Shown here one piece after another: positions 1 to 8,010 of a stretch of DNA of 38,611 bases. This DNA is from Collinsella aerofaciens (GTDB taxonomy: Bacteria; Actinomycetota; Coriobacteriia; Coriobacteriales; Coriobacteriaceae), in contig CAJMHW010000019.1 in assembly GCA_905213325.1 (NCBI GenBank), positions 1 to 38,611 of the forward strand, read 5' to 3'. Position 1 is the stretch's first letter, and each line of letters opens with the position of its first letter. Position numbers and translations under genes: made by a program. The notes beneath the pieces were generated by a model. That model was given only the letters and a program-made list of their open reading frames with translations, was not told the origin of the DNA and made no database searches.

Positions 1-340
1 TTCAAACCGGGCTCGAACGAACATGCCTATTGACAATGGCTTTCTCATATTAGATTTAGGCCCGGTGACTTGAATCAGCGGTCATCCCGGGCCCATCAGA
101 GCTCGTAGAGCTCTTGGTTGCTTTGGTCTCGCTCTTCACGGCGCTTATCGAACTTTCCGAGGCACTCAAGCAGCATTCGAAGCATAACAAGTCGCTGCCA
201 TTAAGGCACTGACCTCTTGACCAAGCAACGGCGCTGCCCAGCTATCACCCTTGGGCTGCCGTCAACTTTATTCTATCCGCGAGCATCTGGTTTACCAAAT
301 GGATTTTCGGTAAAGGAAGCACGGCACGCCCGCAAAACCA
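1..340. other. Leading intergenic stretch, no supported gene
   Basis: I see no convincing gene here. A 29-codon minus-strand reading frame (96-185) has no ribosome binding site and no recognised family. A short palindrome built on GAGCTC lies near 100-113. The stretch lies downstream of the first ATPase gene and could hold the decayed end of another accessory gene, but nothing in it proves this. Confidence 0.4.
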
Positions 341-1636
341 CTACGCCCCAAGTGCCGCCATGGGAATCACCGCCACGCCGTCGTCGCGTGTGTAGGCAAT
401 GCTCCCCTTTCCAACCACGACCGCCAAAAACGCCGGCGCGGCATTCTGGGCGGCAGGATTGGAGAGCACTTTCCTCTCCAGCGCCTTGAGATTTCTCGCT
501 CCATCGTCTGCTTTCGCATCACTCAGCTTGACCTCGATGGCTCCCCAGCGCCCGTCGTGCTCAACGATCAGATCGACCTCAAGGCCCTTCTCATCTCGGA
601 AATAATGGACACTGTTGTCGACACCGCCGTAGGTGGAAAGGAACACGCGCACGTCGCGCAGGACGAGATTCTCAAAGAGCATCCCCAGCGTTTGCATATC
701 GCCAAGCAGCCGCTCAGGGGTAGCCCCCAGCAACGCCGCCGCAAGTGACGGGTCACAGAAGTAGCGCTTGGGGCGCACGCGAACGCGGGCCTTCGAGCGC
801 ATGGGCGGCTCCCATCCGCACAGGTCCTCGGTCAGCTTGAGCCTGTTGAAGAGGCCCAAGTACGCAGCGATGGTCCTCTCGTCGGGGCCCGCCTCACCGT
901 ACGAGGCGTCCTTTACGAGCGTCTTGTACGTGACAGCCTGGCTCTCGTTCATGGCAAGAGCTCGCAAAAGGCCGTGTGCAAGCTCGGGCGACATGCCCTC
1001 GTCCAGCACGTTGACGTCGAGCACCGAGTGCACGTACTGGCTTGCCGTCTCTCGCGCAAGATCTTCCGAAAGCCCAAGATTTGCAGGCCAACCGCCCCTG
1101 CAGCACCAGCGGGCGACGTCATCCACCGTGCTCTCGCGACGCTGAGGGGCAAAATCCTCGCCCTTAAAGAGGCTTGCCAGTGACACGAGCGGCTCGCCGT
1201 CGCCCGACTCACACAGGGCCATGGGGCGCATTGACAGACAGGCGATCCTACCCGTGCCGGAATGACGAACATGGCTGCGCTCCTCGCTTTTGAGCGCGGT
1301 CGAGCCCGTGAGCAAAAGTGTCCCCCGTTCGTTGCCGCTCGCGTCCACGAAACGCCGGGCGGCATCCCAAACCTCGGGCACCTCCTGCCATTCATCGACC
1401 AGGTGTGGCGCATCGCCGATGAGCGCCAGGCTTGGGTCGACCTCTGCCGCCGCACGCTGCGCAGGCTCATCGAGCCTGGAGACGCTCGCCGAGCGAGAGA
1501 GCGCCGTCCAGGTCTTGCCGCACCATTTGGGGCCGTTGATCTCCACACAGCCAAACGCCCGCATAAGGGTGTCGAGGCGCTCCTCTATGAGCCGGGGCCT
1601 ATATCCCTTTTGGGTCAATCTCTTTGGTGCATCCAT
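341..1636 (-). CDS. AAA-family ATPase with DUF4143-type C-terminal domain
   Basis: This 431-residue protein belongs to the large prokaryotic family of ATP-binding proteins with a C-terminal DUF4143 region; their cellular role is not established. A Walker A motif GPKWCGKT lies at residues 35-42 and a Walker B-like LVDEW with D81-E82. The C-terminal half carries a PD-(D/E)XK-like signature: VDLIVE, a short loop, then IEVK, at about residues 350-375. That suggests a nuclease fold, active or degenerate. The ATG at 1636 is chosen because an AGAGGGA ribosome binding site precedes it. A 23-bp tandem array lies 35-134 bp upstream, so the gene may be autoregulated (inference). The next gene upstream, on the same strand, is another ATPase of different architecture. 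The family assignment is firm; the function is unknown. Confidence 0.85.
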   Translation of the reverse strand: MDAPKRLTQKGYRPRLIEERLDTLMRAFGCVEINGPKWCGKTWTALSRSASVSRLDEPAQRAAAEVDPSLALIGDAPHLVDEWQEVPEVWDAARRFVDASGNERGTLLLTGSTALKSEERSHVRHSGTGRIACLSMRPMALCESGDGEPLVSLASLFKGEDFAPQRRESTVDDVARWCCRGGWPANLGLSEDLARETASQYVHSVLDVNVLDEGMSPELAHGLLRALAMNESQAVTYKTLVKDASYGEAGPDERTIAAYLGLFNRLKLTEDLCGWEPPMRSKARVRVRPKRYFCDPSLAAALLGATPERLLGDMQTLGMLFENLVLRDVRVFLSTYGGVDNSVHYFRDEKGLEVDLIVEHDGRWGAIEVKLSDAKADDGARNLKALERKVLSNPAAQNAAPAFLAVVVGKGSIAYTRDDGVAVIPMAALGA

Positions 1637-1670
1637 AGACGGCCGTCCCTCTCTATCACGCGATATGCGA

Positions 1671-1770
1671 AATTACGCCATTCTCAATGCTGATTTTACG
1701 CTACTTTCAATGTAGTTTTTACGCCATGACAGATGTAGTTTTTACGCCATTTTCATTGAAGGTTTTACGC
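1671..1770. repeat. 23-bp tandem repeat array upstream of ATPase
   Basis: Five CGC trinucleotides lie at 1676, 1699, 1722, 1745 and 1768, exactly 23 bp apart. Each sits in a larger unit that reads GCGTAAAA, a variable A/T-rich part, then CATTGA-like sequence on the minus strand. Four units are well kept; the one nearest the gene is degenerate. The array ends 35 bp before the start codon of the ATPase and covers its likely promoter. It looks like an iteron or operator array rather than a random microsatellite. The binding partner is unknown, but the ATPase itself is an obvious candidate. Confidence 0.85.
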
Positions 1771-1821
1771 TTGACATCCTTAGCGCGACCCATTCCGAGC
1801 ATCACATCAGAGCGTGCTTGG

Positions 1822-3213
1822 TTATCTCCGCTCGCACATCTCGGCAAACGAAATCAGCTTGGCATCTCCCCTGCTCGCCGCAGCTTCCTGACATCCTTGC
1901 GTAAAGCCTCGCTTCGAGAAGATCGCATAGCTTTTATGCTGCCGCCTAAAGAGCTCGCTTCGGTATACGAGCTTTTGCAGCACGTCTTCGCCCGCCGGTT
2001 CATTGCGCCATTTGCACTCCGCAAACAGCGCAGTGCCCTCGCCATCGTCAACAATCAAGTCGATTTCTTCCTGCGTATGCGTGCGATTATCCGTCCCCCA
2101 CCAGCGCCCAACGCTTGCCGGAACCACATCGAGCTGGCCCGCCCGCGCGAGTTCGTACACGTATTGTCTGCATATAAGCTCAAAGACCGTACCCATGTAA
2201 TCCGATACGTGTGGCTCAATGCGCTTATACGCCATCTCGGCCATATCGTTTTGAATCAGCCCAATGTTCTGCGGAACAAACTTGTACCAGAACCTAAACA
2301 TCTGATCGCTCAGCAGATACACGGCTCGCTTATTGCTCGTCTCGTTTAGGGGCAGCTCGCGCTCGACAATCCCAAGCGACGCCAGCTTATCCACATAGCT
2401 CTTTACGTTGCTCGCAGGGATTCCCGTAGAGCTCGCAATCTCCGAGATCTTCGAGCGCCCCTGAGCAATTGCTTGCACGATCGCATCATATTGCTCGGGA
2501 TTGCGGCACTCCTGCAATAGCAGGTTACTCGGCTCCTCAAAGAGATAGCCCGTAGGAGTAAGAAAAAGACGTTTGATGTTGTCCTTGAGCGGTGCGGCAG
2601 GATCGACTTTCTCGATATATGCAGGAATGCCACCCGTCATGCCATAGCAAACTGCAGCGTCTTCGCGACCCATGCTCTGCCACAGGCCGAGGGTCGTCAT
2701 AAAATCGAGCGGCATGATCTTAAACTGGGCCGTACGCCTACCGTATAGCGGACTCTCGTAGCCCAACACCTGCTCTTCCATAAACGAAAGCGACGACCCG
2801 CACAGGATAAGCATAAGCTTGGTCTCTTTGTACAAGTGATCGATCTTGTCTTGCAGCAACGAGCTGATCTCGGGATTCGATTGGGCGAGATAAGGATACT
2901 CGTCGATCACGACAATCAAACGTTCCGTGCGAGCCATGGTGGCCAATGCATCGAACGCTTCGTCAAAACTACGAAACGACACGCCTGCAGCACCAACCGA
3001 GTCTGCAAGTATCGCCTGGCTAAAGCCGTGCAGGTTTGCCTCTGCATTGGTACGACGAGCTTGAAAGTAAATAGCCTTCTTGCCTTGGATAAACTCTGTG
3101 ATAAGACGCGTTTTGCCCACGCGACGGCGGCCGTAAATCACAGGCATCTCAAAGGAGCCCGTGCCATACAGTCGATTGAGCTCGGACATTTCCACTGTTC
3201 TTCCGATAAACAT
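1822..3213 (-). CDS. AAA ATPase of the archaeal-type/DUF234 family
   Basis: This 463-residue protein resembles the ATPases described as archaeal ATPase plus DUF234. It opens with a Walker A motif YGRRRVGKT (residues 27-35) and has Walker B VVIDEYPYL with D104-E105. A winged-helix-like middle region (about 240-300) contains SEIASSTGIPASNVKSYVDK. The C-terminus shows EIDLIVDD followed by AECKW (about 383-402), a PD-(D/E)XK-type pattern. A GGAAGG ribosome binding site precedes the ATG at 3213. A large perfect palindrome lies 15 bp upstream and probably is the operator. No other subunit is encoded beside it. The cellular role of this family is unclear; DNA binding or repair, or a toxin-like activity, are possible but unproven. 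Confidence 0.85.
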   Translation of the reverse strand: MFIGRTVEMSELNRLYGTGSFEMPVIYGRRRVGKTRLITEFIQGKKAIYFQARRTNAEANLHGFSQAILADSVGAAGVSFRSFDEAFDALATMARTERLIVVIDEYPYLAQSNPEISSLLQDKIDHLYKETKLMLILCGSSLSFMEEQVLGYESPLYGRRTAQFKIMPLDFMTTLGLWQSMGREDAAVCYGMTGGIPAYIEKVDPAAPLKDNIKRLFLTPTGYLFEEPSNLLLQECRNPEQYDAIVQAIAQGRSKISEIASSTGIPASNVKSYVDKLASLGIVERELPLNETSNKRAVYLLSDQMFRFWYKFVPQNIGLIQNDMAEMAYKRIEPHVSDYMGTVFELICRQYVYELARAGQLDVVPASVGRWWGTDNRTHTQEEIDLIVDDGEGTALFAECKWRNEPAGEDVLQKLVYRSELFRRQHKSYAIFSKRGFTQGCQEAAASRGDAKLISFAEMCERR

Positions 3214-3228
3214 AGGGCCATCCTTCCT

Positions 3229-3284
3229 TTACGTTATAGCTAGCTATATTATACCTTCCTATAATATAGCTAGCTATAACGTAA
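3229..3284 (-). promoter_or_regulatory. Perfect 25-bp-arm palindrome, probable operator/promoter
   Basis: Positions 3229-3253 and 3260-3284 are exact reverse complements, 25 bp each, around a 6-nt centre. Each arm contains its own palindrome TATAGCTAGCTATA, so the element is a palindrome of palindromes. A TATAAT hexamer reads on the minus strand just inside the arm nearest the gene, in the right place for a -10 box of the ATPase gene starting at 3213. The ribosome binding site follows the arm directly. A transcript starting upstream of the element could form a long hairpin next to that site. The DNA suits a dimeric or tetrameric binder. Confidence 0.85.
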
Positions 3285-3337
3285 TTCGACAAGCGGTGCA
3301 CACGAAAGGGGCGGTACACCACCGCACGTGGACCGTT

Positions 3338-3447
3338 CCGGAAACGGTATCCCACTCTGGGGCCGAAATCTGGGACACAGTTTCCGCTTGAGGGCTGTTC
3401 CGGAAAGCGCGTCCCATTCCGAGCGGCAATTCCGGGTCACGGTTTCC
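3338..3447. repeat. Two palindromic repeat units, 62-bp family (cluster A)
   Basis: Two units of about 48-50 bp lie at 3338-3387 and 3400-3447. Each starts with CCGGAAA, has TCCC about ten bases in, and ends in mirrored GGG(A/T)CAC and GTTTCC. The starts are 62 bp apart. The same family recurs five times at 4805-5100 on the other side of the AbiEi-like gene. The arms pair only in blocks, with a loose middle, so this is an imperfect palindrome. There is no protein-coding signal. Confidence 0.8.
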
Positions 3448-3640
3448 TCAGGTACAAGATGACGATCCTCCGCCCTTATCACATGCCTTCAAATATGCGA
3501 TCCAGAAACACAAAACAGCAGATAGAATGCTCTTTTTCAAAAAGTACACGTCTCGAAACTTACCAAGACTTCATATCTAGCTACCGTTCACGGGTGCCGA
3601 TTACCACCCACCGATTCAAACAAGAAATATGTCGCCAAAA

Positions 3641-3657
3641 GCAGGTCATCTACCTGC
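3641..3657 (+). promoter_or_regulatory. Short inverted repeat upstream of AbiEi-like gene
   Basis: GCAGGT and ACCTGC (3641-3646 and 3652-3657) form an inverted repeat with a 5-nt centre, about 60 bp before the ribosome binding site of the gene at 3733. AbiEi-type proteins often repress their own promoter, so this could be such a site. The placement is suggestive only. Nothing else is evident in 3448-3732. Confidence 0.35.
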
Positions 3658-3732
3658 ATGGTTAGATTTTGGTCAGCTGAGCGGCAAGTTCCAGCTGATA
3701 CGTTTTTGCTACCCAAAAGGAGGCGGTAGCTC

Positions 3733-4731
3733 ATGACCCATTGCAATGACCAACTCATCGACCAGCTGTTGAACCAAGCCGAACAAGAGGGGCGCTGCCT
3801 GATTCCCCCGAGCACGGCGATCCGAAAAGCGCTCCTTCGGCGCACCGGCGGCACGGTTGTCTCGCCCATTCCGGGGTTGTTTGCGCGAAAAACGCGCTGG
3901 GATGAACTCAACCGAGCGCAACGCCATTGCGAGATTATCCGCGCCCTTGCGATCATCCATCCCGATTGGACGTTCTGCTCGTTTTCGGCAGCTTGCCTGC
4001 TGGGGCTCGAGGTCTCGTGGCGACACCTGAATGTCGTGCATGTTTGCAGCTCGACAAAGCCGTCGGCTCGTCCGGGCGCACATATTCAGCGACACCAGAT
4101 TGAGCCGGCCGGAGCAATACGCAGAGCCGGCATATCGGTAACGCCGCCCATCCAAACGGCCACAGATTGCCTGCTGCAAACTGGTTTTGTCGACGGCATG
4201 CCCATTGCCGATTCGGCGATCTCAAAGCTCGGCCTTGCGCGGGAACAGCTGATGGAGGCCGTTGAGCAACGAGCGACTGCCCGCAATGGTCGCGCGATTC
4301 GTACGGCTCTCACAACGCTTCGATATGCCGACGCCCGCGCCGAGAGCGGCGGGGAATCGGTCGCCCGAGCCGTCATGATCGAGACGGGCTTTGCGCCCGA
4401 CTGGCTTCAATACGAGTTGACGGACCCCTTCGATTCGGCCAAGCCCATACGAACGGACTTTGCCTGGGAGCGCCAGGCGCGGGAACTCACGCTGGGCGAG
4501 CTCGACGGGCTCATCAAATATACCGACCAGACCATGCTGGCCGGACGCACCACCGCCGAGGCGCTCGTTGCCGAACGACAGCGCGAAGCGCACCTATCGC
4601 TCTACGGTCACCCTCTGCTGCGCTTTACCATGAACGAGGTCCGCTCGGCAGGAATGCTCGCCAAAAAGCTGCAGACGGCAGGCATCCGGCAGACCGCGCT
4701 GCCGACGTGGCTCAACGAGGTGGACCTGTAG
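3733..4731 (+). CDS. AbiEi-like protein with VSR/DUF559-type nuclease signature
   Basis: This 332-residue protein has an N-terminal part typical of AbiEi-type antitoxin-like proteins: a predicted winged helix, PIPGLFARKTRWDEL at about 45-59, then SFSAACLLGLEV at 83-94. The C-terminal part carries the order E209 (GGESVAR), D242 (RTDFAWE), E256 and K262 (GELDGLIKY). This matches the E-D-E-K arrangement of VSR-like or DUF559 nucleases in the PD-(D/E)XK superfamily. An AAAGGAGG ribosome binding site (3716-3723) sets the ATG start. There is no partner toxin gene next to it, so it is not a standard AbiEi/AbiEii pair. It stands alone on the plus strand between two clusters of the same palindrome family, which hints at an acquired cassette. 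The exact function is unknown. Confidence 0.75.
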   Translation: MTHCNDQLIDQLLNQAEQEGRCLIPPSTAIRKALLRRTGGTVVSPIPGLFARKTRWDELNRAQRHCEIIRALAIIHPDWTFCSFSAACLLGLEVSWRHLNVVHVCSSTKPSARPGAHIQRHQIEPAGAIRRAGISVTPPIQTATDCLLQTGFVDGMPIADSAISKLGLAREQLMEAVEQRATARNGRAIRTALTTLRYADARAESGGESVARAVMIETGFAPDWLQYELTDPFDSAKPIRTDFAWERQARELTLGELDGLIKYTDQTMLAGRTTAEALVAERQREAHLSLYGHPLLRFTMNEVRSAGMLAKKLQTAGIRQTALPTWLNEVDL

Positions 4732-4804
4732 GAGCTGCTAGGCCACGCATCGCCGAATCGCATCCCCCCCTATCTGGGCCGCATTTTCCCAACGGCCACG
4801 CTGG

Positions 4805-5100
4805 CGGAAAGCGCGTCCCAGTTCGGACACTCAAAACGGGATGCACTTTCCGTATGGCGGGCCTAGCGGAAAGCGTGTCCCGGAATCCAGCCTCGGAACG
4901 GGACAGGCTTTCCGGTTGAGTCCTTCAGCGGAAACCGCATCCCGGAATAAACGCTCAAACTGGGATGCACTTTCCAAACGGCCGGCCAGCGGAAAACACA
5001 TCCCATTCTGAGGCACGATTCCGGGACGCAGTTTCCGCTTGAGGCTTCAACCGGAAAGTGCATCCCATTCTGGAGCCGAATTCCGGGACACAGTTTCCGC
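4805..5100. repeat. Five palindromic repeat units, 62-bp period (cluster B)
   Basis: Units start at about 4805, 4867, 4929, 4990 and 5052, that is 62, 62, 61 and 62 bp apart. Each is about 48-50 bp, begins GCGGAAA and ends TTTCCGC or close to it, with TCCC and GGGA set symmetrically inside. Spacers are about 12-14 bp. The last two units are the best preserved and resemble unit 1 of cluster A. The array fills nearly all the space between the AbiEi-like gene and the terminator of the xanthine dehydrogenase operon. Reading frames that cross it are artefacts of the repeat. Confidence 0.85.
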
Positions 5101-5115
5101 ATGCGGAGGCGCTCC

Positions 5116-5154
5116 AAACAAAAGGCCCCGGCTCGCGATGGAGCTGGGGCCAAA
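5116..5154 (-). terminator. Intrinsic terminator of the purine operon
   Basis: On the minus strand GGCCCC-a-GCTC pairs with GAGC-c-GGGGCC around a short loop, followed directly by TTTTGTTT. It lies about 70 bp after the xdh stop codon and is a textbook Rho-independent terminator for the minus-strand operon. Confidence 0.85.
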
Positions 5155-5220
5155 GGCGCAGCATATACAGTTGATGTTGAGCGCGAACAGCTCGTCAACA
5201 ATGGCCGTCCACGCTCTACC

Positions 5221-7998
5221 CTACCCGCGGCGACGGGCGCGGCTGTACGGCGTATCCACCATGGGCAGATCCGGACGCAGCTTGCCGTCGAATGCGCGAT
5301 AGGCGTTCTGCACGGCGGGCGCCGTGGGAATCGTTGCGATCTCGCCGATGCCCTTGCCGCCGTATGCCACGGGCAGCAGTTCGTCCTTCTCCACGTAGAT
5401 GGCGTGGATATCCGGAATCTCGGGCGCGCGGAACAACCCGAGCGTGCCGTACCTTGCCTGGGGCACGCAGTCCTTGAGCGGCCAGTCCTCGGTAAGCGCA
5501 TAGCCCATACCCATGAGCACGCCGCCTTCGATCTGACCCTGGATGGAGATGGGGTTGACCACCTTGCCGGAATCGTGCGCGGCATAGACCTCGCTCACGC
5601 GGCCGTCATCATCCAAAATGACCACATGCGTGGCAAAGCCGTAGCAGATGTGGCTCTTGGGATTGGGAACATCCGCACCCAGCTTGTCGGTCGGCTCCAG
5701 GTACACGTAGCCAAACTCACATCCCTCGAGCGCCTTGATGGCTGCCGCGGGATCCTGAGGATGCATACCCTGGCCGGCGACGAGTTCCTGTGTGCGCAGC
5801 TGATAGGCGCGACCGTCGTCGTACTCGATCTTGACGCCGTCGCCATGCGCGCTCACCGGGGCGGTAGGCGCAGGCTTGCCGGCCTCGATGTCAAGCATGG
5901 CATCGCGCAGCAGGAAGGCGGCACCGCGCACGGCCTCGCCGGTCACGACCGTCTGACGCGAACCAGACGTGGTGCCGGAGTCGGGAGCGTTCTCGGTGGA
6001 GCACTCGCCGTTGGCAATGCAGCGAAGCGGCAGGCCGCATGCCTCGGCAACGTCCTGCAAAAAGACGGTGTTGCAGCCCTGGCCGATGTCGGACGTGGCG
6101 GCATAGACCACAGCCACGCCGTCCTCGATGCGAATCTTGCAGCGGCCGGCATCGGGCAGGCCCACGCCCACGCCGGCGTTCTTCATGGCGCAGGCAATGC
6201 CGGCGTGTCCGGGATGCGCATAGTAGGCATCCTTGACCTCGAGCAGCGTCTCCTTCAGCGCCGTGGAGCAATCGGCAATTTGGCCGTTGGGCAAAACCTC
6301 GCCCGGCTCGATAGCGTTTCGGTAACGAATCTCCCACGGATCCAGGCCGACCTTCTCTGCCAGCAGGTCGATCAGGCTCTCGAGCGCAAACTCGGACTGG
6401 CAAACGCCAAAGCCGCGGTACGCGCCGGCGGGCGGGTTGTTGGTGTAGTAGCCAAAGCCGCGAATGTCGGTGTTCTGGTACTTGTAGGGGCCGACGGCAT
6501 GCGTGCAGGCACGCTCGAGCACCGGGCCGCACAGCGACGCGTAGGCGCCGGTGTCAAAGTTGATCTCGCAGTCCAGACCGGTAAAGTTGCCCTCGGCGTC
6601 GCAGCCCAGCGTAAAGGTGCCGTCCATGGCGTGGCGCTTGGGATGGAACGCGAGCGACTCGGCGCGCGTGAGTTTGCACTTCACGGGACGCTGGAACTTA
6701 TATGCGGCGAGCGCGGCCAGGTGCTGGATGGACACGTCCTCCTTGCCGCCAAAGCCGCCGCCCACAAGCATGGTCTCGACGACCACGCGCTCGGGCTCGT
6801 TGTCCCAGCCAAACATGTGGGCACACTCTTTGCGCGTGTCGTAGGCACCCTGGTCGGTCGACTGCACCTTGACGCCGTTCTTGTACGGGAAGGCGACGGC
6901 GCACTCGGGCTCCAAGAAGGCATGCTCGGTAAAGGGCGTGGTAAAGCGCTGCGTCACGGTAAACGCGCTTTCTGCCAGCGCCTTGGCGGCGTCGCCGCGC
7001 GTCACGTGACGGCTCTGGCACACGTTGTCCTTGAGCTCCACCGTGTTGCCAAAGGCAAAGAAGCTGTCGTGCAGGCGCGGGGCGTCGGCAGCCTTGGCCT
7101 CGACAATGTTGCGCACGGGCTCCAGCGGCTCGTAGTCAATCTTTACGAGCTTCTTGGCCTTCTCGAGCGTCGCCTCGTCCTCGGCGACCACCAGCACGAT
7201 GGCATCGCCCACGCAGCGGGTGATATCGCCCTGGGCGATCATGACGTCCCAGTCCTGGATAAGGTGGCCGACCTGGTTGACCGGCACGTCCTCGGCGCGC
7301 AGGATGCCCACCACGCCGGGCAGGGCCTCGGCCTTGGAGGTGTCGATGGAGAGCACACGGGCGCGCGGATACTTGGAGCGCACGGCGCTGGCATAGGTCA
7401 GGCCCGGTTGATCGAGCCCGTCGATGTCGTCGGGGTACTTGCCCTCACCGAGCACCTTCTTGCGCACGTCGATACGGAAAGCGCGCTTGCCCACGCCGTA
7501 GTCATCGCCGCGCTCCAGGTCCTCGTCGATCTGCTTTTCGCCGCGGAGCACCGCAGCGGCCAGCGAGATGCCCTCGATAATCTTTTTGTAGCCGGTGCAG
7601 CGGCAGACGTTACCGCGAATGGCGTACTTGATCTGCTCCTCGGTGGGCTCGGGGTCCTCGGCGATGAGCGCTGCACCCGCCATGACCATGCCGGGAATGC
7701 AAAAGCCGCACTGTACGGCACCCACGGCGCCAAAGGCGTACACAAAGGCCTCGCGCACGTCCTCGGGCAGGCCCTCGACGGTCACGATGTTACGACCGGC
7801 GGCAAGAGCGGTGGTCAGCACGCACGCCTTGACGGCCGCACCGTCCACATGGATGGTGCAGGTACCGCAAGCACCTTCGGAGCAGCCGTCCTTGGCGGAA
7901 TGGATATGCAGGTCGTCGCGCAGGTAGCGCAGCAGCGGTTTATTCTCCGTCGTCGTGCGCTCGACGCCGTTAACGGTAAAAGTGAATTCCTGTGCCAT
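5221..7998 (-). CDS. xdh: Selenium-dependent xanthine dehydrogenase-type Mo hydroxylase, fused Fe-S and Mo subunits
   Basis: This 925-residue protein fuses the small two-[2Fe-2S] subunit with the large molybdopterin subunit. Cluster ligands are visible: C39, C44, C47 and C59 (GCSEGACGTC region), then C97, C100, C132 and C134 (QCGFC and CRC). The Mo part contains GGGFGGKE, YRGFG, DIGQG and the catalytic glutamate E886 in GKGIGE. The architecture matches the selenium-dependent xanthine dehydrogenase group and E. coli XdhD; those enzymes carry a labile Se ligand on Mo rather than selenocysteine. They hydroxylate purines such as hypoxanthine or xanthine, or act on urate in reverse. No FAD subunit is fused or adjacent, so electrons must leave through partners, probably the ferredoxin 12 nt upstream and YgfK. 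It is last in the operon. The true substrate cannot be read from sequence. Confidence 0.9.
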   Translation of the reverse strand: MAQEFTFTVNGVERTTTENKPLLRYLRDDLHIHSAKDGCSEGACGTCTIHVDGAAVKACVLTTALAAGRNIVTVEGLPEDVREAFVYAFGAVGAVQCGFCIPGMVMAGAALIAEDPEPTEEQIKYAIRGNVCRCTGYKKIIEGISLAAAVLRGEKQIDEDLERGDDYGVGKRAFRIDVRKKVLGEGKYPDDIDGLDQPGLTYASAVRSKYPRARVLSIDTSKAEALPGVVGILRAEDVPVNQVGHLIQDWDVMIAQGDITRCVGDAIVLVVAEDEATLEKAKKLVKIDYEPLEPVRNIVEAKAADAPRLHDSFFAFGNTVELKDNVCQSRHVTRGDAAKALAESAFTVTQRFTTPFTEHAFLEPECAVAFPYKNGVKVQSTDQGAYDTRKECAHMFGWDNEPERVVVETMLVGGGFGGKEDVSIQHLAALAAYKFQRPVKCKLTRAESLAFHPKRHAMDGTFTLGCDAEGNFTGLDCEINFDTGAYASLCGPVLERACTHAVGPYKYQNTDIRGFGYYTNNPPAGAYRGFGVCQSEFALESLIDLLAEKVGLDPWEIRYRNAIEPGEVLPNGQIADCSTALKETLLEVKDAYYAHPGHAGIACAMKNAGVGVGLPDAGRCKIRIEDGVAVVYAATSDIGQGCNTVFLQDVAEACGLPLRCIANGECSTENAPDSGTTSGSRQTVVTGEAVRGAAFLLRDAMLDIEAGKPAPTAPVSAHGDGVKIEYDDGRAYQLRTQELVAGQGMHPQDPAAAIKALEGCEFGYVYLEPTDKLGADVPNPKSHICYGFATHVVILDDDGRVSEVYAAHDSGKVVNPISIQGQIEGGVLMGMGYALTEDWPLKDCVPQARYGTLGLFRAPEIPDIHAIYVEKDELLPVAYGGKGIGEIATIPTAPAVQNAYRAFDGKLRPDLPMVDTPYSRARRRG

Positions 7999-8010
7999 GG
8001 TGATTCCCTT

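Noticed and set aside
96..185. Possible 29-residue minus-strand peptide
   Set aside because: No ribosome binding site, no recognised family and very short; kept out of the gene list.
1..340. tRNA or attachment site at the window start
   Set aside because: No cloverleaf pairing or anticodon arm could be built from the sequence.
3459..3665. 68-codon plus-strand frame upstream of the AbiEi-like gene
   Set aside because: No ribosome binding site and no recognised family; base composition differs from coding DNA in this genome.
4805..5100. CRISPR array, because of the regular 62-bp step
   Set aside because: Units are palindromes that differ from each other, spacers are only about 12-14 bp, and no cas gene is present.
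4863..5585. 240-codon minus-strand frame over the palindromes
   Set aside because: Overlaps xdh in another frame and repeats the palindrome sequence as protein; repeat artefact.
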